Assembly: GCA_016869215.1 (NCBI GenBank)
Contig: VGEP01000038.1
Coordinates: 1 to 43,169, forward strand
Length of the DNA stretch: 43,169 nucleotides
Direction of reading: 5' to 3'
DNA from: Alphaproteobacteria bacterium
GTDB taxonomy: Bacteria; Pseudomonadota; Alphaproteobacteria; Rhizobiales; Xanthobacteraceae
Below are positions 7,998 through 15,312 of the stretch, in pieces (within the stretch, counting starts at the first letter, position 1; each line of letters starts with the position of its first letter). The position numbers and the translations under genes are program-made. A model generated the notes under the pieces. It worked only from the letters and a program-made list of their open reading frames with translations, did not search any database and was not told the DNA's origin.

Positions 7998-9233
7998 TCA
8001 CGGTTCGCCGCTGCGCGCGAGCCAGGCGAGCGCCCCCCGGGCCGCGGCCGCGCCGGTGGCGAATGATGCCTGCAGAAGATAGCCGCCGGTCGGCGCTTCC
8101 CAGTCGAGCATCTCGCCGGCGGCGAACACACCCGGCCGGCAGCGGAGCATGAAACCGGCGTAGAGTGCCTCGAACGCAATCCCGCCGGCGGTCGAGATCG
8201 CGCGATCGATCGGTGCTGTGGCGGTCAGACGGACGGGCACGGCGTTGATGAGGCCGGCAAGTTCGGCTGTGCTCAGAGACGCGAGCTTGCCGGACGCGGC
8301 CTCGTGCAGCAGGCCGATGGCGGGCGGCGACAGCCCCGCTGCTTTCCGCAGGATGTTCGACAGCGATTGCTTGTTGCGCGGCGCGTCCAGACGTTGCTGC
8401 AATTCCGCGCCCGGCAGGTCGGGACGCAACGCGATGTGCAGCACGGCGTGGCCCGACGCGGCGACGGCGTCGCGCAACGGCCCGGACAGCGCGTAGATCG
8501 CTCCGCCCTCGATGCCTTGACGTGTGACAATGGCTTCGCCGCGCACCGTCTGTCCGCCGAACGACAGCTCGATCCGCTTCAGCGGCTGGCCTTGGAACCG
8601 TTCGCCGAACGCATCGGGCCATTCGGCGACGAAGCCGCAATTCGCCGGCCGCAACGGCGCAATCGCAACGCCGATGTTCTGCAGAATTCCGGTCCAGCCG
8701 CCGTCCGAGCCGAGCCGCGGCCAGCTTGCGCCGCCGAGCGCGAGCACGGCCGCGTCGGCGTGGATCGCCACGTGTCCGTCCGGCGTGTCGAACTTGAGAT
8801 CGCCATGCTCGTCCCACCCCATCCAGCGGTGGCGAAGCTTCAGCGCGACGCCAGCCTCGCCGAGCCGCCGCAGTAACGCGCGCAGCAGCGGCGAAGCCTT
8901 GAACGATTTCGGAAACACCCGGCCGCTGGAGCCGACGAAAGTCGCTTCGCCGAGCCCTTCGCACCACGCGCGCACCGCAGAAGGCGGAAACGCCTCGACC
9001 GCCGCACGCAGACGCGGCGCTGCTGCGCCGTAGCGCGTCAGGAATCGCGACAGTGCCTCGCTGTGCGTGAGGTTGAGGCCGCCGCGGCCGGCGAGCAGGA
9101 GCTTCCGCCCGGCGGACGGCATGCGTTCGTAAATTGTAACCCGCGCGCCGCCTTTCGCCAGAACCTCGGCCGCCATCAAGCCGGCCGGACCCGCGCCGAT
9201 GACGGCGACGCGCGGACGCGAACCCGCGGTCAT
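7998..9233 (-). CDS. HI0933-like NAD(P)/FAD-dependent flavoprotein (TIGR03862 type)
   Basis: A 411-residue flavoprotein of the HI0933/BaiN superfamily. Seen: an N-terminal GAGPAGLMAAE (residues 13-23), the family motif [18 protein letters not shown] (about 44-62), LALGGASWPRLGSDG, and a C-terminal GVFAAGEMLDWEAPTGGYLL. Close family members lack a settled function, though BaiN of gut Clostridia acts on bile-acid derivatives; that role should not be transferred here. The ATG directly follows the TAG stop of the ABC exporter gene with no gap, so the two are very probably one transcript with coupled translation. Confidence 0.9.
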   Translation of the reverse strand: MTAGSRPRVAVIGAGPAGLMAAEVLAKGGARVTIYERMPSAGRKLLLAGRGGLNLTHSEALSRFLTRYGAAAPRLRAAVEAFPPSAVRAWCEGLGEATFVGSSGRVFPKSFKASPLLRALLRRLGEAGVALKLRHRWMGWDEHGDLKFDTPDGHVAIHADAAVLALGGASWPRLGSDGGWTGILQNIGVAIAPLRPANCGFVAEWPDAFGERFQGQPLKRIELSFGGQTVRGEAIVTRQGIEGGAIYALSGPLRDAVAASGHAVLHIALRPDLPGAELQQRLDAPRNKQSLSNILRKAAGLSPPAIGLLHEAASGKLASLSTAELAGLINAVPVRLTATAPIDRAISTAGGIAFEALYAGFMLRCRPGVFAAGEMLDWEAPTGGYLLQASFATGAAAARGALAWLARSGEP

Positions 9234-11084
9234 CTACTCCGCCGCCTGCGCGGGCGGTGCCGAGTCGATAAATCCGCCGGACTGTCGCTTCCATAGATCG
9301 GCGTAATGGCCGCCTGCGCGGAGAAGCTCGGCGTGCGTGCCTTGCTCGACGATGCGGCCGCGGTCGAGCACCACCAGCCGGTCCATGCGGGCGATGGTCG
9401 AGAGCCGGTGGGCGATGGCGATCACCGTCTTGCCGGCCATCAGCGTGTCGAGGCTCGTCTGGATCGCGCCTTCCACCTCGGAGTCGAGCGAGGAGGTGGC
9501 CTCGTCCAGCACCAGAATCGGCGCATTCTTCAGGATCACGCGGGCGATGGCGATGCGCTGGCGCTGACCGCCGGACAGCTTCACGCCGCGCTCGCCGACG
9601 TGGGCGTCGTAGCCGCGCCGTCCGCGCCAGTCCTCTAGTTCGTGGATGAAGACGTCGGCCTGCGCCTGTTTCGCCGCGGCGAGAATCTCCGCCTCCGATG
9701 CTTCCGGGCGTCCGTAGCGGATGTTGTCGCGGATCGAGCGATGCAGCAGCGAGGTGTCCTGCGTCACCACGGAAATCTGTGCGCGCAGGCTCTCCTGCGT
9801 CGCCATTGCGATGTCCTGGCCGTCGATCAGGATGCGGCCGTCCTCCAGGTCGAAGAATCGCAGCATCAGGTTGACCAGCGTCGACTTGCCCGCGCCCGAG
9901 CGCCCGACGAGGCCGATGCGCTCGCCCGCCGCGACCTTCAGCGACAGGCCGTCGATCAGCCCGCTCTCGCGACCATAGCCGAAGCGGATGTCCTGGAACT
10001 CGATCTCGCCGCGCGCGACCTTGAGCTCGGTCGCGCCGGGCTTGTCGGTGAGCTGGATCGGCCGCGAGATCGTCATCATGCCTTCCTGCACGACGCCGAT
10101 GTTTTCGAAAATCTCGGTGACGCGCATCGCGACCCAGCCGGCGATTGAGATGATCTGCCAAGACAGCGGCAGCGCCATCGCGACCGTGCCGACCTCGACC
10201 TTGCCGTGCATCCAAAGCCAGATCGCCATCGCGCCGGTGCCGGTCACCAGCATGGCGTTGAGCGTGGACAGGCACAGGCTGAACAGCGTGTTGAGCCGCA
10301 GCGAGGCATGGAACAGGCCGGTGTGCTCGTCAAACGCCTCGCGCACATAGGCGTCCTCGTCGCGGGCGCGGGCGAACAGCTTGACGGTGAGGATGTTGGT
10401 GTAGGTGTCGACGATGCGGCCGACCAGCCACGAACGCGCCTCGGAGACGTCCTTGGAGCGGTCGCGCATGCGCGGCACGAAATACCGCAGCATCAAAATA
10501 TAGCCGCCGAACCACAGCAGGATCGGCAGCGCCAGCCAGCGGTCGGCCGAGGCGAGCAGGATCAGCGCCGCGGTGCCGTAGACCAGGATGTACCAGACGC
10601 CGGTGATCAGCGCGACGAGGCTCTCGCGCACCGCGGGCCCGGTCTGCATCACGCGATTGGATATCCGTCCGGCGAAATCGTTCTGAAAAAACGCCCAGGA
10701 CTGGCGCGCCACGTGCCAGTGGTTCTGCCAACGGATCATGTTGGCGACGTTGACGGCGATCGCCTGGTTGCTCACCAGGTTCTGCGCCATCATCGCGAGC
10801 GGCCGCAAGAACAACAGCACGACGGCCATGCCGACCAGAACCGGCCAGTTCTCGCGCCAGATCGTCTCCGGAGTGCTCGAAGTAATCAACGTCACGATCC
10901 GGCCCATGAAGGCCGGGATCGAGGCGTCGAGAATGGCGACGATGAAGCCAGTCAGGAACAGGGCTGCGAACAGCCCCTTGGCCTGGCGCGCAAAGTGCCA
11001 ATAGAACGCCACCAGACCCCCGGGCGGCTCCGTTTCCGCAGGCCGGTCGGTTGGGTTGAGGGCTTTTTCGAACAGGCGGAACAT
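9234..11084 (-). CDS. ABC exporter, fused membrane and ATPase domains (MsbA/ABCB type)
   Basis: A 616-residue half-transporter that would act as a homodimer in the inner membrane. The six-helix membrane domain spans about residues 35-330. The ATPase follows with Walker A GRSGAGKS (394-401), signature LSGGQ (503-507) and Walker B ILVLDE (523-528). This is the lipid/drug exporter type; the substrate cannot be read from sequence. It is the first gene of an apparent two-gene unit with the flavoprotein gene that abuts it. The full length and all ATPase motifs are intact. Confidence 0.95.
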   Translation of the reverse strand: MFRLFEKALNPTDRPAETEPPGGLVAFYWHFARQAKGLFAALFLTGFIVAILDASIPAFMGRIVTLITSSTPETIWRENWPVLVGMAVVLLFLRPLAMMAQNLVSNQAIAVNVANMIRWQNHWHVARQSWAFFQNDFAGRISNRVMQTGPAVRESLVALITGVWYILVYGTAALILLASADRWLALPILLWFGGYILMLRYFVPRMRDRSKDVSEARSWLVGRIVDTYTNILTVKLFARARDEDAYVREAFDEHTGLFHASLRLNTLFSLCLSTLNAMLVTGTGAMAIWLWMHGKVEVGTVAMALPLSWQIISIAGWVAMRVTEIFENIGVVQEGMMTISRPIQLTDKPGATELKVARGEIEFQDIRFGYGRESGLIDGLSLKVAAGERIGLVGRSGAGKSTLVNLMLRFFDLEDGRILIDGQDIAMATQESLRAQISVVTQDTSLLHRSIRDNIRYGRPEASEAEILAAAKQAQADVFIHELEDWRGRRGYDAHVGERGVKLSGGQRQRIAIARVILKNAPILVLDEATSSLDSEVEGAIQTSLDTLMAGKTVIAIAHRLSTIARMDRLVVLDRGRIVEQGTHAELLRAGGHYADLWKRQSGGFIDSAPPAQAAE

Positions 11085-11154
11085 GGCGGCGCGATCAATG
11101 CACCTAATCGCGCTTCTTGGCCAGACGGTGGCGAGCGGCCGCCGCTTGGGCCCG

Positions 11155-11628
11155 CTACCGCCGCTTGAGCGTGTAGATCACGTTGTTGAGAGCGAACAGG
11201 GCGGTGTTGCGGTCGCGAAAATGGAAGCTGAAGGAGGCATTCACGCAGCGCACATCGGCGCTCGGGATGTCGCCGCGCGGAAAGCCGAGCCGCAGAGCGT
11301 GCGCCGTCGGGTTCGGCTCGGGCAGGTTGCCCTGGAACAGCGAATCGACCTGCAAGGGGCCGTGCTCATAGCTGACCCCTCGCTTGCACTGGAACAGCTT
11401 GAACTTCGAGGTCACGTTGTTCGGCGCGAACGTGATCGCGAGCTTCAACAGTCCGCGGCCTTGGGCCATGAGGGCCTTATGGTCGTCTTCCTTGGTCCAG
11501 GGCGCGGGCGCCATTTCGACGATCTCCCACGTGCCGACGATCGAGATGTCCTGGGCGCGCGTACCGATCTCCGCGGATGCCAGCAACGCAACAACCGCGA
11601 GGGAGAGCGACCGGATCGATTTGATCAT
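11155..11628 (-). CDS. secreted lipocalin-like protein, function unknown
   Basis: A 157-residue protein with a signal peptide (about 1-25, ending …IGTRA-QD). The mature part begins with GTWEIVE, reminiscent of the G-x-W start of lipocalin-like barrels, and ends in a short strand VIYTLKRR; predicted mainly beta. Two cysteines lie in the mature part (QCKRG and VRCVN) and could form a disulfide. Its ATG overlaps the TGA of the CWC gene (ATGA), so it is the third gene of an operon with the L,D-transpeptidase. Lipocalin assignment is a weak inference from the motif. Confidence 0.7.
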   Translation of the reverse strand: MIKSIRSLSLAVVALLASAEIGTRAQDISIVGTWEIVEMAPAPWTKEDDHKALMAQGRGLLKLAITFAPNNVTSKFKLFQCKRGVSYEHGPLQVDSLFQGNLPEPNPTAHALRLGFPRGDIPSADVRCVNASFSFHFRDRNTALFALNNVIYTLKRR

Positions 11629-11846
11629 TGCAGACCTTCACTCGTTGACAGCGCCGCGGCGCGCCGCAGGCAGGCGGGGCAAAGACAATCTTCGTTCGCA
11701 TCGCGAGGCAACGGCAGCCGAAGCGGCACATCGGCGCACCAGCAGCCGCCGCCGCTTCCGCCGCTGCCGCAACCGAACGGCGCGCCGCAACGGCCGCACG
11801 TCAACGTTCGCAACGGCCATTGCGATTGTGCGGCGGCTGCGTTCAT
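11625..11846 (-). CDS. small cysteine-rich CWC family protein
   Basis: A 73-residue protein matching the cysteine-rich CWC pattern: C-G-R-C-G-x-F-x-C near residues 17-24, then CWC at about 35-37, and a closing C-L-C-x2-C. These cysteines probably bind zinc. Function of the family is unknown. It starts four bases after the L,D-transpeptidase stop and its stop overlaps the next start by ATGA, so translation of all three genes is probably coupled. No signal peptide, so it is likely cytoplasmic although both neighbours are exported. Confidence 0.8.
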   Translation of the reverse strand: MNAAAAQSQWPLRTLTCGRCGAPFGCGSGGSGGGCWCADVPLRLPLPRDANEDCLCPACLRRAAALSTSEGLQ

Positions 11847-11850
11847 CGCG

Positions 11851-12456
11851 TCAGTGCCTCACGACCACTTTGGCTCCGACGCTCACGCGATGGTACAGGT
11901 CCGCGACGTCGGCGTTGACCAGACGGAAGCAGCCGGACGACACGGCCTGGCCGATGGTCTCCGGCGCGTTGGTGCCGTGGATGCGATAGACGGTGGCGCC
12001 GAGATACAGGGCGGCGGCGCCGAGTGGGTTGCCCGGCCCGCCGGCCATCCAGCGCGGCAGGTAGGGCTGGCGCGCGATCATCTCGGCCGGCGGCGTCCAG
12101 TCCGGCCACTCGGCCTTGCGCGTGACACGCAGAATGCCGGTCCAGGTGAAGCCGTCGCGGCCGACGCCGATGCCGTAGCGCATCGCGCGGGTCGGCGACT
12201 GGATCAGATAGAGAAACCGCTCCGACGTGTCGACGACGATCGTGCCCGAAGGCTCCTGCGAGCGGTAGAACACCGGCTGGCGGCGGAATTCATACGGCAG
12301 CTTGTCGGCCGAGCCGCGCTCCTGGCCGGGGTCGACGTCCTCGGCCGTGGGCTCCGGGATGCGCTCCACGGGGCGGAAGATCTGGCCGTGCGCGACGGTC
12401 ACAAAAGCCAACGCAAGAGCGGCAATCGAGGCAACGGCCAAAAACGATGTTCGCAC
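11851..12456 (-). CDS. L,D-transpeptidase (YkuD domain)
   Basis: A 201-residue exported enzyme that would make 3-3 peptidoglycan cross-links or attach proteins to peptidoglycan. Signal peptide at about 1-24 (…VAHG-QIF). The YkuD domain fills about residues 70-200, with IVVDTSERFLYLI at its start and the catalytic segment HGTN … SSGCFRL, where the cysteine is the nucleophile and the spacing is the usual 14-17 residues. No LysM or other binding domain. First gene of a three-gene operon with the CWC and lipocalin-like genes. Confidence 0.93.
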   Translation of the reverse strand: MRTSFLAVASIAALALAFVTVAHGQIFRPVERIPEPTAEDVDPGQERGSADKLPYEFRRQPVFYRSQEPSGTIVVDTSERFLYLIQSPTRAMRYGIGVGRDGFTWTGILRVTRKAEWPDWTPPAEMIARQPYLPRWMAGGPGNPLGAAALYLGATVYRIHGTNAPETIGQAVSSGCFRLVNADVADLYHRVSVGAKVVVRH

Positions 12457-12477
12457 GGCGCCGAATCTCCGGACCTA

Positions 12478-12498
12478 TGGCGGGCATCGTGCCCGCCA
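12478..12498 (-). terminator. hairpin downstream of the AhpD-like gene
   Basis: Perfect 9-bp inverted repeat TGGCGGGCA / TGCCCGCCA with loop TCG, extended by partly complementary GGACC / GGTCC outside it. It lies 45 bases after the AhpD-like stop and before the L,D-transpeptidase start. No T-tract. Confidence 0.45.
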
Positions 12499-12542
12499 AG
12501 GTCCCGGAGTTCAACCACGCGGACGTGACCGGATTGGGGCAG

Positions 12543-13157
12543 TCAGCGCGCGTGTTTGCCGATGGTCCAGCCGTGCTTGGCGAGATGCGCCTCGCCGAAA
12601 TGCGCGGGCTCGTCTTCGAGCGGCGTCGCCATCGTGTCGTTCCAGCGGTTGAGGAAGCCGAACAGCGACAGCAACCCGACGATTTCGACGATCTGCTCCT
12701 CAGTCCAGTGCTTGCGCAACTCCAAGAACATTTCGTCGGTGACGGCGTTCGGCACGCAGCCGGCGCCGACCGCGACGTCCAGCGCCGCGCGCTCGGCGGG
12801 CGAGAACAGCGGGCTTGTCCGATAGTCCCAGACCGCGTCGATCTTGCGCTGCTCGACGCCGAGCTTGGCCGCACCCTCTGCGGTGTGGGCCATGCAGTAC
12901 TGGCAGCCGGCGGAACGGCTCGCGACGTGAGCGAGCAGCCGCTTGAACGCCATCGGCACCGCGCCTTCGGGGTCCCAGACCGCAGCCGACAGCGCCTGAT
13001 AGGCTTTCACCATTCTTGGCTTGCGGCCCATGATCAGAACGCTGTTGGGGATGAAGCCCATGCGCTTCTGCGTGGCGTCGAGTTCGGCTTTTAAATCCGG
13101 CAAATCGCCCGGTGCGAGCGGCGCAAGCCGCGCCTGCGGCAGGGTTTTCTGATCCAT
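12543..13157 (-). CDS. AhpD-like carboxymuconolactone decarboxylase family protein
   Basis: A 204-residue all-helical protein with the AhpD redox motif C-Q-Y-C-M-A-H (C-x2-C-x2-H) in the middle, followed by GAAKLGV. This is the peroxidase-related branch of the CMD family, which reduces peroxides or acts as an electron donor through the CxxC pair. The frame opens further upstream, but the ATG at 13157 has AGGAGG six bases before it. It diverges from a TetR-type regulator gene across 117 bases containing a candidate operator, so the regulator probably controls it. Confidence 0.9.
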   Translation of the reverse strand: MDQKTLPQARLAPLAPGDLPDLKAELDATQKRMGFIPNSVLIMGRKPRMVKAYQALSAAVWDPEGAVPMAFKRLLAHVASRSAGCQYCMAHTAEGAAKLGVEQRKIDAVWDYRTSPLFSPAERAALDVAVGAGCVPNAVTDEMFLELRKHWTEEQIVEIVGLLSLFGFLNRWNDTMATPLEDEPAHFGEAHLAKHGWTIGKHAR

Positions 13158-13222
13158 GACGTCCTCCTGTCGCCGGCGGCGGACTTCGGGCCGGCGTCGC
13201 GACATTGTCTCTGGACATTTTG

Positions 13223-13238
13223 TATCAAGTGTTCGATA
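13223..13238. promoter_or_regulatory. candidate TetR-family operator
   Basis: Imperfect inverted repeat TATCAAGTGTTCGATA (arms TATCxA) in the 117-base divergent region between the AhpD-like gene and the TetR regulator gene, in an AT-richer patch. Position fits autoregulation and control of the neighbour. Weak because arms are short. Confidence 0.3.
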
Positions 13239-13274
13239 ACGTCAACCGGCAACCGGGAGTCGCGTTCAAGCGCA

Positions 13275-13856
13275 ATGGCACGGCCACGGACATTCGAAGA
13301 GGCGCCGGCGCTGGACGCCGCCATGGCCTGCTTCTGGCGGCGCGGCTACGAGGCGACGTCGGTGCGCGACCTGGCCGACGCCATGGGGCTTGGCATCCCC
13401 AGCCTTTACAACGCGTTTTCCGACAAGCGCACGCTGTTCGTGCGCGCGCTCGAACGCTACATGGACGAAGGCGCGCGCAAGCGGATCGCGCGGCTTGAGG
13501 CCACGCTGGCGCCGAAAGAGGCGATCCGGCGATTCATCGGAGAAATCGTCGAGCGGTCGGCCGCGGACAAGGACCGCCGCGGATGCTTCCTGATCAATTC
13601 GGCGCTGGAAGTTGCGCCGCACGATCCGGAACTCGGCGAAGAGATCGCGAAGCGCCTGGGCGAGGTTGAGGATTTCTTCTTCAGGTCGATCAAGGCCGGG
13701 CAGGCCACTGGCGCAATCCCGCGCGAGCGCAATGCGCGCGATCTGGCGCGGCTGCTGCTCGGCGTTCTGCTCGGCATCCGCGTGCTGGCGCGTTCGAAAC
13801 CGAACCGGGCTTTGCTGGAAGGCGTCGCGCGGCCGGCGCTGGCGCTGCTCGATTGA
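13275..13856 (+). CDS. TetR/AcrR family transcriptional regulator
   Basis: A 193-residue repressor-type protein. The N-terminal helix-turn-helix occupies about residues 10-55 (TSVRDLADAMGLGIPSLYNA, then FSDKRTLF); the C-terminal domain matches the YezE/AcrR-like group with GCFLINSALEVAPHDPE. Such proteins sense small organic molecules. It is divergent from the AhpD-like gene and immediately upstream, on the same strand, of the peroxiredoxin-like and YfcG genes, so it may govern the whole redox group. No effector can be read from sequence. Confidence 0.92.
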   Translation: MARPRTFEEAPALDAAMACFWRRGYEATSVRDLADAMGLGIPSLYNAFSDKRTLFVRALERYMDEGARKRIARLEATLAPKEAIRRFIGEIVERSAADKDRRGCFLINSALEVAPHDPELGEEIAKRLGEVEDFFFRSIKAGQATGAIPRERNARDLARLLLGVLLGIRVLARSKPNRALLEGVARPALALLD

Positions 13857-13894
13857 AGGCATCCAACCAAGTCGTTCTGTAACGGGAGGTTCGC

Positions 13895-14416
13895 ATGTCG
13901 ACGGCCAACAAGCTTCAAGCAGGCTCCGAATTTCCATCCATCGCTGTGCCGAAGGCCGGCGGCGGCGAGATCGAGGTCGGCGGCAGCGGCGGCTGGCAGA
14001 TGCTGGTGGTGTACCGCGGCAAGCACTGCCCGCAGTGCCGGCGTTACCTGAAGGTGCTGGGCGGACTCCTGGACGACTACAAGGCGGCCGGCGTTTCGAT
14101 TGCTGTCGTGTCCGGCGATCCCAAGGAAAAGGCCGAGGCCGAGATTGTCGAGGAGAGCTGGCAGTTCCCGGTCGGCTACGGCCTGACTCCGGACCAGATG
14201 CGTACGCTGGGCCTCTACATCTCCAATCCGCGTTCGCCCGAAGAGACCGACCGTCAGTTCCCCGAGCCCGGCCTGTTTGTCATCAATCCCGAGGGCAAGG
14301 CGCAGATCATCGACATCTCCAACGCTCCCTGGTCGCGGCCCGACCTCGCCAATATCCTGAACGGCGTGAAGATGATCAAAGAGCGCAATTATCCGATCCG
14401 CGGCACGGCAGGCTGA
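13895..14416 (+). CDS. peroxiredoxin-like (AhpC/TSA, thioredoxin-fold) protein
   Basis: A 173-residue thioredoxin-fold protein with the redox motif KHCPQC (Cys45, Cys48) after a VVYRG strand, as in the AhpC/TSA-like redoxin group. Expected to reduce peroxides or disulfides in the cytoplasm; no signal peptide. The start is supported by GGGAGG seven bases upstream. It sits between the TetR regulator and a YfcG-type glutathione transferase on the same strand. A hairpin at 14417-14440 separates it from the latter. Confidence 0.88.
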   Translation: MSTANKLQAGSEFPSIAVPKAGGGEIEVGGSGGWQMLVVYRGKHCPQCRRYLKVLGGLLDDYKAAGVSIAVVSGDPKEKAEAEIVEESWQFPVGYGLTPDQMRTLGLYISNPRSPEETDRQFPEPGLFVINPEGKAQIIDISNAPWSRPDLANILNGVKMIKERNYPIRGTAG

Positions 14417-14440
14417 CGGCCGCGCCCGCCGACGCGGCCG
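14417..14440 (+). terminator. hairpin after the peroxiredoxin-like gene
   Basis: Perfect 8-bp inverted repeat CGGCCGCG / CGCGGCCG with an 8-base loop immediately after the stop codon. No T-tract; it could be a partial terminator or an mRNA-stabilising stem within an operon. Confidence 0.4.
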
Positions 14441-14483
14441 CGATCCGCGCGCCATTCCAAAGATGAAGTTGAGGAAAGAACCG

Positions 14484-15221
14484 ATGATCGATCTGTACTA
14501 CTGGACCACGCCCAACGGACACAAGGTCACGATATTTCTCGAAGAGACCGGGCTTCCCTACAACGTCATTCCGATCAACATCGGCAAGGGCGAACAGTTC
14601 AAGGCCGAATTCCTCGCGGTGTCCCCGAACAACCGCATCCCCGCGCTGGTCGATCGCGATCCGCCGGGCGGCGGCAAGCCGATCTCCGTGTTCGAGTCGG
14701 GCGCGATGCTGGTCTATCTCGCCGAAAAGTCCGGCAGGTTTCTGCCGCCGGTGTCGCAGCCCGACAAGCGCGCCGACACGATGCAATGGCTGTTCTGGCA
14801 GATGGGCGGCCTTGGCCCGATGTCCGGCCAGAACAACCATTTCAGCAACTACGCGGTCGACAAGCTCCAGTACGCCATGGATCGCTACCGCAACGAGGTG
14901 AACCGCCTCTACGGCGTGATGAACAAGCGGCTCGCCGACCGGCCGTATCTCGCCGGCGAATACTCCATCGCCGACATGGCCTGCTATCCGTGGGTGGTGC
15001 CGCACGAGCGGCAAGGCCAGAAGATCGCCGACTTCCCGCATCTGAAGAAATGGCTCGACTCGATCGCCGAGCGGCCCGCCGTGGTGCGGGCCTACGCCAA
15101 GGCGAAAGAGGTCAACCCGAGCATGGGTGGCATCCGCACCGCGGAAGAGCGCGCCATTCTGTTCGGCCAGACCGCTGCGTCGATCGATCAGGCGGCGAAG
15201 GCTGCGGCGGGCGGTCGCTGA
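14484..15221 (+). CDS. yfcG: YfcG-type (Nu-class) glutathione transferase / disulfide reductase
   Basis: A 245-residue protein that aligns closely by eye with E. coli YfcG: IDLYYWTTPNGHKVT at the N-terminus, SPNNRIPALVD, FESGAMLVYLAEK, and QWLFWQMGGLGPMSGQNNHF. Thr9 and Asn11, which bind the glutathione thiol in YfcG, are present. YfcG has strong glutathione-dependent disulfide-bond reductase activity and uses no enzyme cysteine. The ATG at 14484 is preferred over the in-frame ATG at 14463 because GAGGAAAG lies just upstream and YfcG begins there. It has about 30 extra C-terminal residues. Context: thiol-redox group. Confidence 0.92.
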   Translation: MIDLYYWTTPNGHKVTIFLEETGLPYNVIPINIGKGEQFKAEFLAVSPNNRIPALVDRDPPGGGKPISVFESGAMLVYLAEKSGRFLPPVSQPDKRADTMQWLFWQMGGLGPMSGQNNHFSNYAVDKLQYAMDRYRNEVNRLYGVMNKRLADRPYLAGEYSIADMACYPWVVPHERQGQKIADFPHLKKWLDSIAERPAVVRAYAKAKEVNPSMGGIRTAEERAILFGQTAASIDQAAKAAAGGR

Positions 15222-15289
15222 GCCGGGCGCATGCCGCCGGCCTCATCGCGGATTGAAGCAGGATTGCAAATCGGGACCGGTTAGGGTTA

Positions 15290-15312
15290 CGCACCCTTCA
15301 TGAATGGGTGCG
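15290..15312 (+). promoter_or_regulatory. inverted repeat over the start of the COG2509 flavoprotein gene
   Basis: Perfect 7-bp arms CGCACCC / GGGTGCG around TTCATGAAT, which contains two candidate ATG codons. In RNA the stem would enclose the proposed start codon, so it could limit translation or mark an operator. Alternatively the real start is the GTG at 15319, which would place the repeat in the leader. Confidence 0.35.

Noticed and set aside
7864-10275. 803-codon open frame on the minus strand across the flavoprotein and ABC genes
   Set aside because: It lies in a different frame of the same strand as two genes with intact catalytic motifs; its translation is Arg-rich and shows no family features.
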